A stretch of DNA of 64,000 nucleotides from Closterium sp. Naga37s-1. Lineage: Eukaryota; Streptophyta; Zygnematophyceae; Desmidiales; Closteriaceae. The DNA lies in assembly GCA_947471745.1 (NCBI GenBank), contig CANJKZ010000008.1, positions 4,529,501-4,593,500 of the forward strand, read 5' to 3'. The translations under genes and the position numbers were made by a program. Below, in pieces: positions 1 through 11,000 of the stretch. The notes below the pieces were generated by a model. The model searched no databases. It saw only the letters and a program-made list of their open reading frames with translations, and was not told the DNA's origin. Within the stretch, counting starts at the first letter, position 1. Each line of letters opens with the position of its first letter.

Positions 1-2307
1 CGGGGGTGGGGGTGGTCTTAGCTGCACGTACGTCATTCGCACTGGTGACCGCACTGGTCAGCAGTGTGGACGACCGCACGCCACACAGCGCTGCTTCTCT
101 CGTCTCGACGACGCTTGGCGTGTTCAGTTCCCTCAGGCCACTGAGCTGCCCCGCTGGCTTGATCTCCTGAAGAAGGGGATTGATATCTATGCTCTAGACT
201 TTGATGCTATTCTATCTGCCATGTATGTGATGTCTACTAGTGGAGAGGGTGCTGAGTACTTGTGTGTGCCGCCCGACCCGGGCATTAGGGCCAGTGCGTC
301 TGCCGCTCCAGGTACTCACGTGTCGGCTACCCCAGGTGCTGGTGAGGCTGCTGCTCTAGGTGCTCGTGTGTCTCCCCCCCTTGGTACTGCGTCGACTGCC
401 GCACTGCACACCTTCACACTGGACTCAGGTGCTTCTCGCTGCTTCTTTCGTGACCGCACTGCCCTTGAGCCGCTTGCTCGGCCAGTTGCTGTCTCCCTTG
501 CTGACCCCTCTGGGGGTCCGGTCATTGCGACCTCTTCCACTGTCCTTCCCTGCCCTGCGGTCCCGTCGGGCACACTGTCAGGTCTCCACCTCCCCTCGTT
601 CTCTACGAACTTGGTGGCAGGCTGTGCACTCCAGGACGGGGGTGTTCACCAGTTCACCCCTGCCTACGAGCGCGTGACACACTGCACGTGTGCTCGTACG
701 GGCCGTCACTTGGCTACCTTCACTCGGCAGCCGGGGTCGGACCTGTACACACTGACTACTGAGTCCCCTCAGGTTGCTGCGACTGCGTCCGCGTCCGCGT
801 CAGGTCAGCTGTCCGCCCCCTGCTCGTGTCGCTCTTTGGCACACGAGACTGTCCTCTGGCACCACCGCCTTGGCCACCCGTCTGTGCAGCGGCTTCGTGC
901 CATGCACTCCAGGTACCTTGTCTCTGGCCTGCCCAGGGTCCTTCCTCCCCTCCCACCCTCGCCTGCTCCTACCTGTCTCCCCTGTGTCGAGGGACGGCAG
1001 CGCGCCGCTCCTCACTCCTCCTCGTTCCCCCCAACGACTGCTCCCTTGCAGACACTCCACATGGACGTGTGGGGCCCAGCCCGCGTCCGTGGTCAGGGTC
1101 AGGAGAGGTACTTCCTGATAGTTGTTGACGACTACTCGCGCTACACCTCGGTCTTCCCCTTGCGCACCAAGGGTGAGGTCCCTGATTTCTTGATCCCTTG
1201 GATCCGCCGAGCCCGTCTCCAGCTCAGCGAGCGTTTTCACTCGGACTTTCCTGTCCTGCGCTTGCACTCTGACAGAGGTGGTGAGTTCTCCTCCGACCTC
1301 TTGGCAGCCTACTGTGCTGAGCACGGCATTGAGCAGTCGTTCACGCTTCCGGCTTCTCCACAGCAGAATGGGGTTGCGGAGCGCCGCATTGGCCTGGTCA
1401 TGGAGGTCGCCCGTACCTCCTTGATCCATGCGGCTGCCCCCCACTTTCTGTGGCCGTTTGCGGTCCGGTACGCTGCGCATCAACTCAACCTCTGGCCCCG
1501 TGTCTCCTTGCCGGAGACCTCGCCCACGCTACTGTGGACGGGGGAGGTTGGCGATGCGTCGCGTTTCCGGGTCTGGGGGTCTCGAGCTTTTGTCCGCGAT
1601 TCGTCTGCGGACAAGCTCTCCTCCCGTGCTGTTCCCTGCGTCTTCCTCGGCTTTGTCCCGGACGCGTCTGGTTGGCAGTTTTACCACGCCACCTCGCGCC
1701 GAGTCTTGCCCTCCCAGGACGTCACTTTTGACGAGTCCGTCCCCTACTACCGCCTCTTCCCCTACCGCACTTCCCCGCTCCCCCCCCCGCCTCTCTTCCT
1801 CTCGCCAGGTGCTGCTGTTGCAGACCCCCTCCCCCCTCAGGGTGCCGCTCCCTCAGGTGTGTCTCAGGTAGACCCGGTTGAGCCTGTTGAGGTAGCTGTC
1901 GACTCTCGTCCTGCTGGGGTGCTGAGCCTGGGGGTGCTGAGCCTGGGGGTGTGGAGCCTGGGGGTGTGGAGCCTGGGGGTGTGGAGCTTGAGGGTGCTGA
2001 GCTTGGGGGGGTGGAGCCTCGTGGTACTGAGCTGCGGAGTCCGGAGTCTGGGGGTTCTGCGTCTGGAGGTACGAGGTCTGGGAGTCCTGCACCTGGAGGA
2101 GCCCTCTCCTCGGAGCAGCTACGTGCGTGGTACTTAGAGTACTGCAGCCTCCGGAGAGGTACCGCTCGAGCCGGACGTACTACTGGGACTGGTGCTAGTA
2201 CTTCTTCTCCCGTTCGGGAGCTCCCCTCCCGCGAGCGGATCCGTGAGTGGTACGAGCGGCGCTGCACTCTTCGGAGTGGCGTGCCTCGTGTTACGAACCC
2301 CGCTGCT

Positions 2308-2637
2308 GTTGGAGCTGCTGCTGGTGCTGAGGACCCGGGCGTTGGAGCTGCTGCTGGTGCTGAGGACCCGGGCGTTGGAGCTGCTGCTGGTGCTGAGGAC
2401 CCGGGCGTTGGAGCCGCTGCTGGTGCTGAGGACCCGGGCGTTGGAGCTGCTGCTGGTGCTGAGGACCCGGGCGTTGGAGCCGCTGCTGGTGCTGAGGACC
2501 CGGGCGTTGGAGCTGCTGCTGGTGCTGAGGACCCAGGCGTTGGAGCTACTGCTGGTGCTGAGGACCCGGGCGTTGGAGCTACCGCTGGTGCTGAGGACGT
2601 GGACGCTGGAGCTGCTGCTGGTGCTGCGGACCCTGGT
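2308..2637 (+). repeat. 33-bp tandem array in the Copia-1 linker
   Basis: Ten consecutive 33-bp units, the first eight nearly identical and the last two more divergent. Each codes for an 11-residue Val/Gly/Ala-rich unit ending in GAEDPG. It lies between integrase and reverse transcriptase, a stretch that is low-complexity in all the Copia copies here. Confidence 0.95.
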
Positions 2638-5132
2638 GCGGGTGTCCCTGCTGGCTCTGGTGTCGCTGCTCGGTCTCAGCCGTACTTTGTTCCGCTCCTT
2701 CAGCAGGTTCTTGGTCAGCTTCCTCCTCCTTTTCCTCCTCCCTCCTTAGAGTGTCCTCAGCCTGTCCAGCTGCAGTCGGCGTTACCGTCTGCCTCCTCTC
2801 TCCTTGGTCCTGCTCCTTACACTGGTCCGACTGGAGGTCTTACTGAGCGGCGTGAGCCTGCGTCTCGTCCTGTGTCGCCTGAGTCTCGTCCTGGGTCGCC
2901 TGTCCGCACTGCTCTCTCTAGTCGTCGAGTCCAGCGTCAGCGTCTTCCTGCTGTCCCAGGCACTCACCGGATGGCGCTTCGTCCGTCCACTGCTCCACAG
3001 CGTGTCCCACTGCCGTCTCCTCCTGCTTCCTCTCTTCCTGCTCTTCCTGACCCTGGGTCAGACTCTCTTCGTGCTACCAGTCCTGCTGTCACGCGTCTCC
3101 TGGCCACTGTTGTCACTGACCCTTCCTTTGAGTCTGCTGCTGCGTCTGCCTTAGTTGCTGAGCTTGTCGACTTTGCTGCTCGCTGTCGTCTAGACTACGC
3201 TGCCAGCCTAGTTGCTGAGTCTGAGTCTGTTTGTCCTCCGTCCGTCGGGGGTGAGTGTGCTCTTGGCACTGACGTCCTTGAGGACAGGCAGGAGGAGTTC
3301 CAGTGCTTTGCTGCCGCTTTGCCCCATCTCGTGTCCATGCTTGTTGCCCCTGAGGGAGACCCGGATGCACCAGACATCCCGACCCCACGCTCTTACGCAG
3401 AGGCGATGGCCGGTCCCTACTCCTCTCAGTGGCAGTCAGCCATGGACACAGAGATGGCTTCCTGGAAGTCCACAGGCACCTACGTCGACGAGGTTCCCCC
3501 GCCTGGGGCGAACATCGTCAGTGGCATGTGGATTTTCAGGGTGAAGCGGCCGCCGGGTTCTCCGCCTGTCTTCAAGGCGCGTTACGTTGCACGAGGCTTC
3601 AGTCAGCGCGAGGGAGTTGACTTCTTCCAGACCTTCTCCCCGACCCCGAAGATGACCACTCTTCGGGTTCTGCTGCACGTCGCCGCTCAGCGTGACTACG
3701 AGCTCCACTCGCTTGACTTCAGCACTGCTTTCCTGCAGGGCAGCCTGCACGAGGAGATCTGGCTGCGCCGTCCACCTGGCTTCACTGGGTCGTTCCCTCC
3801 TGGTACCCAGTGGAGCCTCCGACGGCCAGTCTACGGTCTCCGCCAGGCGCCTCGTGAGTGGCACGACACACTGAGGACTACGCTTGCGGCTCTTGGGTTC
3901 GCGCCTTCTACTGCTGACCCGTCGCTGTTTCTACGCACCGACACCTCACTGCCGCCGTTCTACGTCCTTGTGTACGTCGACGACTTGGTCTTTGCTACTG
4001 CTGACACTGTGGCACTCGCCCACGTGAAGTCGGAGCTGCAGAAGAGACACACGTGCACAGACCTGGGTGAACTGACAAGCTATCTTGGCTTGCGGATCAC
4101 CCGGGACAGAGCACGCCGCACCATCACCTTGACTCAGTCACACATGGTGCAGCAGGTCCTTCAGCGCTTCCGCTTCACGTACTCCTCGCCTCAGCCCACT
4201 CCTCTGCCTACCGGTCACTCGCTCTCAGCTCTGCCTTCGGATGAGTCCGTAGAGCCGAGTGGCCCGTATCCAGAGCTTGTGGGTTGCCTCATGTACCGGA
4301 TGACCTGCACTCGACCAGACCTTGCATACCCTCTCAGCATTCTTGCACGCTATGTCGCTCCCGGCCGTCACCGGAAGGAGCACATGGATGCAGCTAAGAG
4401 GGTGTTGCGCTACTTGTGCAGTACGTCGGGCATGGGGCTAGTGCTTGGAGGGCGAGTCCCAGTTGTTCTCACTGGGCACTCAGACGCTTCTTGGGCAGAC
4501 GACCAGGCTACTCAGCGGTCGTCTCAGGGTTACTCCTTCAGTCTTGGCTCTGGTTCTGTTTCTTGGCGTTCTACTCGCTCTTCTTCTGTTCTCAGCTCCA
4601 GTTGTGAGGCTGAGATCTACGCCACAGCCATGGCGGCCCAGGAGCTACGCTGGCTCACCTACTTGCTGACCGACCTTGGAGAGCAGCCTCGTTCTCCTCC
4701 AGTGCTGTACGTCGACAACAAGGCAGCCATTGCCTTGTGTGAGGAGCACAGACTGGAGCACAGAACGAAGCATATTGCTCTGCGTTACTTCCTCGCTCGA
4801 GAGCTGCAGCAGCGTGGTCAGCTTCGCCTGCGTTACGTGGCCTCTGAGGCCAACACTGCTGATGTGTTCACCAAGGCGCTTCAGCCTTGTGACCATCAGC
4901 GCTTTTGCACTCTTCTAGGCCTTGTGCCTACTGGACCTCACTTGCTTACTTCTTGAGTCTGTTGTACTGTGATCTCTATATATAAACCTGCATGTGAACT
5001 GGTCTTGTGACCACTTGCTTGTGCTCGGAATTTGTGTGGTATCCTTGAGATCCACCCTGAGCTTGTTTTGCCTTGCTTTGCCTTGACTGGTCTTGTGACC
5101 CCTAGTTCTCCCCCACTTTGCCTATGGGGGTG

Positions 5133-5264
5133 TGTCAAACATTATATATGTTGTGTTAGTTTAGGCTACAGTGGGTTAGCCTATAGGGGGTACACAATTC
5201 TAGGGTTAGGTACTTGTACTCTTTTCATTGCTAGTTCATTCATTCCTGTTCAGTGATTCCAACA
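5133..5264 (+). repeat. 3' LTR of Copia-1 (132 bp)
   Basis: Begins TGTCAAAC directly after a polypurine tract ending CTATGGGGGTG and ends TTCCAACA. The same start and preceding tract occur at Copia-2 (12820). TG...CA termini and the length fit the other short LTRs in the window. The right border is less certain because the octamer TTCCAACA recurs at 5504-5511. Confidence 0.75.
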
Positions 5265-5734
5265 CTACTTTAACTGTTTTTGCTGTTGCGGTTCGATACA
5301 GTGCCGACTCGGGTAACTGCTCAGTATCGAGTCATTTATGTGTCCTTGCTGTCGTACTGTATTTTTCGTCGAGTCAAGGGTCAGCGACCTTTGACCTTCG
5401 CGTAACCTCCAGCGGTTGCTTTTGTTGACTCGTGTTGCTTCACTGTAGTCTGCTTCGTTTCGTGTCGATACTTCGATACTTCAGAAGCGTTTAAGTTACT
5501 TGTTTCCAACAATATGCACAATCAACACCTCATGACGAAAGCAAGCAATGCAGACAGTACCATCTGTGTACTTCACCTGTCAATTGATCTCCTGCAAGGT
5601 ATTGCGATATATGTGGTAATTGCGTACAAATTGGTACAGAAAATATGCGGTGCCGCAATACACATTTATTCATTGCGAAACAACGCCAATATGGCATATG
5701 TCCACCACATCGCCAAACTCGACCCTACCTCACG
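5265..5734. other. Intergenic stretch between Copia-1 and gene Y
   Basis: No gene seen. The first 247 bp lie between two copies of TTCCAACA (5257-5264 and 5504-5511). The rest is the presumed 3' untranslated and downstream region of gene Y on the minus strand. Confidence 0.5.
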
Positions 5735-8068
5735 TCACTTGCGCGTGCAAAGCGCCATTCCCACATACAACCTATCATTCGTGCACACATAGCCATTGTT
5801 CAGCTCCGCCATCTTCCGCGCACTGTTCTGGAACTTGAGCGATATGATGCGCGCACAAAAATCCCCACGCTGCACATAGTAATACGCAAGGCATCTGGGG
5901 CGGGTGCGCCTGCCTTTAGTGGTTGCTAGCAGCCTCTTTTGGAGTGCCACTGAAGCCCCTTTAAAGCCAGGCCGGTAGAGCCCTTTCTGCCTGCTCCTGT
6001 GAGGCCCCAACGCCGCCATCTCAGTGAAGAGCTCGTGCATCCACTGCTGCCACGACTGCTGCTGCTGCTGCCGCTCCCGCTGCTGCCGCTGCTGCAACTG
6101 CTGCTGGTGGTGATGTCCCTCCCACAGCCGGGTTTCTCTTGCCACCCATGCGTTCTCCAGCCTCTCGAGCTTCTCAGGCCTCTCGGGCCTCTCAAACCTC
6201 CGGAACCCGTTAAGCTTGTTGGGTGTGTGTTGCAGAGTCCCTTGCGGGTCGAGGGTGCGCAGGGAGCGGGCAGGAGCAGGCCCGGTGGCGTTGACTGTAA
6301 AGCCTGAGATGCACACCTGCAGAGAGGGAAGCAGCGGGAGAAGCAGGTGGTGGTGAGGAGGAGTTCTGTACAAGATTGCGGAAAAGGCAACAGGAGAAGG
6401 GGAGAAGACTTTTGAGTCGACTCAAAAGTCATTATGAGGAACAGGTGGTGGTGGTGAGGAAGAGTTCTGTACAAGATGGCGGAAAAGGCAACGTGAGAAG
6501 GGGAGAAGAGGAAGAAGGAAAGGCACGTTGGGTGCGTGCAAGGAGAGTGCAGATCCCTGCCTTGCCCTGCCTTGCCCTGCCTTGCCCTGCCTTGCCCTGC
6601 CTTAGAAACAGACTACCTGGTCGGGAAAGTCCTTTCGATTATCCTCATCCTCACCTGAGTGCTGCTGAGCGTAGACCCCCCATCCTGACTTTTGAGGCCT
6701 CTCAAAAACCCCCCATCCTGACTTTTGAGGCGCCTCAGAAGTCATCCTCACCTGAGTGCCGCTGAGCGTAGACCCCCCATCCTGGTCGCCCCCGTCCTCG
6801 TCGGGACCGCTGAGGTAGGGGAAGAGCGCGGCGCAGCTGAGGCCGGGGTTGAGGGCGTAGAAGGAGAGCTGGGACAGCTTGAAGCGCTTCATTATGGCGT
6901 CGCAGTCGTCGCCCGGGAGCACCGTGTAGAACTGGGTGCACATGGGGAAGTCTGCCCCGTTGCCCTCCTGCACACACACCTGGTGGCATGTGGGAGAGGG
7001 AGAGGGGTGGGTGGGAGGTACACACACAGAGGTGTAGCTTAGACCAGGGGACGACACACTTGTTCCCCGGCACACACACTGGCTGGGGCTGAGAGGAGAG
7101 AAGGAGAGGTTGAAGCGCTTCATGATGGGTGGGAGGTACACACACTGGGGTGCCATGCTCCTGCATTCGTCACCCAGCGGCACTGTGTAGAACTGCGCGT
7201 ACAAGGAGGGGTGGAAGGTTAGGGAGGAAATGAGTTGGTTGATTAGGATGGTTCGCAACGGTTTGAAAAAGGTTGGCAATGGTTCGCAGTGGTTCACAGT
7301 GATTCATTAAACATTCGGCCACACCTGCTGGTTTGCTGCGGGAAGCTTTGCACGCAGTGCAGGCCCAGGTTCAGAGCTTCCAGCTGGGCAGCACTGCGAT
7401 GTGGAAGGCAAGTCAGCCATGCCAGCCGCACACACACTGAGGGAGACGCACTGACGCACCTGCTGGTTCACTGCAGGCAGCTTCTTGATCTTCCCGGTGC
7501 AGTTCACGCCCGGGTTTAGAGCCTCAAGGTCTGTCACTGTGAGTTCAAAGCCGTCTGCCACCGCTGCACACGTGTCGTTCTGTGATTGGAGCGGTGGTGG
7601 GATGGGGGTGTGAGGATCGGAAGAATGGAAAAGGAATGGCAGAGGGTGTTTGTTGTGAGGGATGGCAGCGAGAGAGGAGAGTGGGAGGAAGGGAGGGATA
7701 AGCAGAGGGGAAAGGAGTGTGGGAGTGAGATTGTGACGTGCGGCGGAGAGTGGGAGAAAAGGGGAGAGATTGAGAAATAAAGAGAGGGAGGCGAGGTTTG
7801 TTTCGAGGAGGAGGGGTTAAGTTGAGGGGTTGAGTTGAGGGGTTGAGTTGAGACTTAGAGAGGACCAGAAGTAGAAGAGGCCACAGATGACAGCAGAGGG
7901 CGATGGAGCCCCATACAGGAGCCATGACTTAGCGTGGCAGCAGCTTTTAGCAAACAGATTAGTTTGGACTTACAGAGGACCAGGAGTAGAAGAGGCCGCA
8001 GATGATAGCAGAGGGAGGTAGAGTGACGTTGACCACTGTGTTGACCCAAACCGTTTCACACCAGCCCT
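5735..8068 (-). pseudogene. Gene Y: 3' part of a LysM-repeat protein gene, paralogue of gene X
   Basis: Exons on the minus strand, all joined in phase 0: 7974-8068 (truncated; residues ending GLFYSWSS), 7460-7579 (40 codons, NDTCAAVADGF...LEALNPGVNC, a LysM core), 6752-6979 (76 codons, FYTVLPGDDCDAIMKRF...LNPGLSC, a LysM domain) and 5735-6316 (194 codons with stop). The last exon has a Gln-rich segment and a C-terminal LysM domain ([17 protein letters not shown]...YVGMALC). LysM domains bind chitin, peptidoglycan or related N-acetylglucosamine glycans, so a secreted wall-associated role is likely by inference. Exons 1 and 2 are separated by an intron that gene X lacks at the same place. The 5' half of the gene is missing: its sequence stops where Copia-2 begins. 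Partial extra copies of exon edges lie at about 7858-7900, 7328-7385, 7030-7190 and 6640-6680. Without its 5' exons it is probably a remnant, but an alternative upstream start cannot be excluded. Confidence 0.75.
6407..6430. repeat. 24-bp perfect palindrome
   Basis: GACTTTTGAGTC is followed at once by its exact reverse complement. It lies in the intron between the last two exons of gene Y. Imperfect relatives lie at 6687-6707 and 6720-6743, the latter directly beside the splice donor of the LysM exon 6752-6979, and in gene X introns. Confidence 0.9.
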
Positions 8069-8069
8069 C

Positions 8070-11000
8070 TGCTCTTGATTATGATGCTATCCTTGCTGCT
8101 ATGTATGCATTGACTATTAGTGCTGAGGGTGACTGTTACCTGAGTGTACCGCCCGACCCGGGTATTGGGACCTGTGAGGCTGCAGCTCTAGGTGCTAGCG
8201 CGAATGCTGCTCTAGGTCCTGGTGAGGCTGCTGCCCTAGGTGCTAGTGCGTCTACGTTTGTTGGTACCGCACCTACTGAGGCACTGCACACCTTCACACT
8301 GGACTCAGGTGCTTCCCGCTGTTTCTTCCGCGACCGCACTGCCCTAGAGCAGCTCCCTAGACCGGTTGCTGTCTCCCTGGCCGACCCCTCAGGGGGTCCG
8401 GTCCTTGCGACCTCCACCACTGCCCTCCCTTGTCCTGCTGTCCCGTCTGGCACGCTGTCGGGCCTCTACCTCCCCTCGTTCTCTACGAACTTGGTGGCGG
8501 GTTCCGCGCTCTAGGACGCGGGTGTTCACCAGTTCACCCCGACCTACGAGCGTGTGACGCACTGCACGTGCGCCCGGACGGGTCGTCACCTGGCTACCTT
8601 CACTCGGCAGCCGGGGTCGGACTTGTACACACTGACCACTGAGTCCCCTCAGGTAGCTGCGTCTGCGTCTGCGTCAGGTCAGCTGTCGGCCCCCTGCTCG
8701 TGTCGCTCCCTGTCACACAGGACTGTTCTCTGGCACCACCGCCTTGGTCACCCGTCAGTGCAGCGCCTTCGCGGCATGCACTCCAGGTACCTTGTCTCTG
8801 GTCTTCCCAGGGTTCTCCCTCCCCTACCACCCTCGCCTGCTCCTCCCTGTCTTCCCTGTGTCGAGGGGCGGCAGCGCGCCGCTCCTCACTCTTCCTCGTT
8901 CCCTCCCACAGCGGCTCCCCTGCAGACTCTCCACCTGGACGTGTGGGGCCCCGCCCGCGTCCGGGGACAGGGCCACGAGCGGTACTTTCTGCTGGTCGTC
9001 GACGACTACACGCGTTACACCACGGTCTTCCCCTTGCGTACCAAGGGTGAGGTCCCTGATGTCTTGATCCCCTGGATCCGCGCTGCTCGTCTCCAGCTCC
9101 GTGAGCGGTTCCAGTCGGACTTTCCTGTCCTACGTCTGCACTCTGACAGAGGTGGCGAGTTTTCCTCTGACCTCTTGGCAGCCTACTGTGCGGAGCATGG
9201 CATCCGCCAGACGTTCACTCTCCCGGCCTCTCCGCAGCAGAATGGGGTTGCTGAGCGCCGCATTGGTCTTGTCATGGAGGTCGCTCGTACCTCCATGATC
9301 CATGCGGCTGCCCCCCATTTCCTGTGGCCGTTTGCAGTGCAGTACGCCGCGCATCAACTCAACCTCTGGCCCCGTGTCTCTGTTCCGGAGACCTCGCCTA
9401 CCCTGCGTTGGACGGGGGAGGTTGGCGATGCGTCGGTGTTCCGAGTCTGGGGATGTCGAGCCTTTGTCCGCGATACGTCCGCGGACAAGCTCTCGTCCCA
9501 TGCCGTTCCCTGCGTCTTCCTTGGCCTTGTCCCTGACGCGCCTGGCTGGCATTTTTACCACCCCACCTCGCGTCGTGTCTTTGCCTCTCAGGACGTCACC
9601 TTTGACGAGTCGGTACCCTTTTACCGTCTCTTCCCCTACCGCACTGCCCCGCTCCCCCCCCCGCCGCTCTTCCTCACCCCAGGTGTCCCGTCGGTAGACC
9701 CCTTCCCTCCCCAGGGTGCTGCTCCCTCAGGTGTTTCCCAGGTAGACCCGGTCGAGCCTGTCGAGGTAGCTGTTGACTCTGGTCCTGCGCGAGGTGCTGA
9801 GCGTGCTGAGCCTGGTGGTGCTGGGTCTGGGGGTACTAAGACTGGGGGTGCTGAGCCTGGGGGTGCGGAGACTGGGGGTGCTGAGCCTGGGGGTGTGGAG
9901 ACTGCGGGAGCTGAGCCTGGAGGTGCTGAGCCTGGGGGTGCTGCGACTGGGAGTGCTGAGCCTAGAGGAGCTGAGGCTGGGAGTTTTGAGACTGACCGTG
10001 CTGCGCCTGGTGGCGCTCCCTCTTCACAGCAGTTGCGTGAGTGGTACGCTCGGCGCTGCAGCCTCTGGAGTGGAGCTCCTGGCGTTGAGGTACCGCCAGC
10101 TGGAGGCCCTGCTGCTACTGGAGGTCCTGGAGCTGCTGGAGGTACTGCTGGTGCTGGTGCTGCTGGTTCGGCAGGAGGTTCTGGAGCTGCTGGAGGTGCT
10201 GCTGGTGCTGGAGCTGCTGGAGGTGCTGCTGGTGCTGCTGGAGGTACTGGAGCTGCTGGAGGTGCTGCTGGCGCTGGTTCGGCTGGAGGTTCTGGTGCTG
10301 TCTCTGCTGCTTCTGGGGGCACTTCACGGCCGCGGCCGTACTTCGTTCCGCTCCTTCAGCAGGTTCTTGGTCAGCTGCCTCCTCCTAGTCCTCCTCCCTC
10401 CTTAGAGTGTCCTCCGCCTGTCCAGTCGCAGTCATAGCTACCGCCTGCCTCGCCACTTCCTGGTCCTTCTCCCTACACTGGTCCGACAGGCGGTCTTACA
10501 GAGCGTCGTGAGCCTGAGTCCCGTCCTGTGTCACCTGTGTCTCGTCTTGTGTCACCTGTTCGTGCTACTCGCACTGGTCGTCGTGTTCCGCGTGAGCGTC
10601 CTCCACCTGTCCCTGGCACACACTCTATGACTCTGCGTCCTTCCACTGCCCCACAGCGTGTCCCTCTGCCGTCTCCTCTTGCGTCCTCTCTTCCTGCTCT
10701 TGCTGACCCGGAGTCTGACCGGCCAGTCCTACTATCATGCGTCTCCTGGCCACTGCTGTCACTGACCCTTCCTTTGAGTCTGCTGCTGCGTCTGCCCTAG
10801 TTGCTGAGCTTATCGACTTTGCTGCTCACTGTCGTCTAGACTACGCCGCCAGTCTTGTTGCTGAGTCTGAGTCTGTCTGTCCTCCGTCCGTCGGGGGTGA
10901 GTGTGCTCTAGGCACGGACGTCCTTGAGGACAGACAGGAGGACCTTGAGTGTCTTGCAGCCGCTGTGCCTCATCTCGTGTCCATGCTGATTGCCCCTGAA

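Larger units (their letters stand above)
1..5264 (+). mobile_element. Copia-1: Ty1/copia LTR retrotransposon, 5' part outside window
   Basis: Fossil Ty1/copia element running off the left edge. Visible parts in order: end of gag with a Cys/His motif (about 25-100), protease with the LDSGAS motif (about 418-450), GAG-pre-integrase HHRLGHPS segment (about 860), integrase core with DVWGPAR, HSDRGGEF and NGVAERR motifs (about 1060-1400), a repeat-rich linker, reverse transcriptase with YVDD (near 3975), RNase H with HSDASW (near 4480), a polypurine tract at 5121-5132 and the 3' LTR. The order PR-IN-RT-RH defines Copia rather than Ty3/gypsy. The coding part is split over two overlapping frames, so it looks broken, with about one break in the visible part. 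Age cannot be estimated because the 5' LTR is not in the window. Confidence 0.95.

Noticed and set aside
8002-8514. Apparent start of a Copia protein at 8002
   Set aside because: The first 70 bp are antisense to a gene Y exon; the frame only happens to continue into the Copia fragment.
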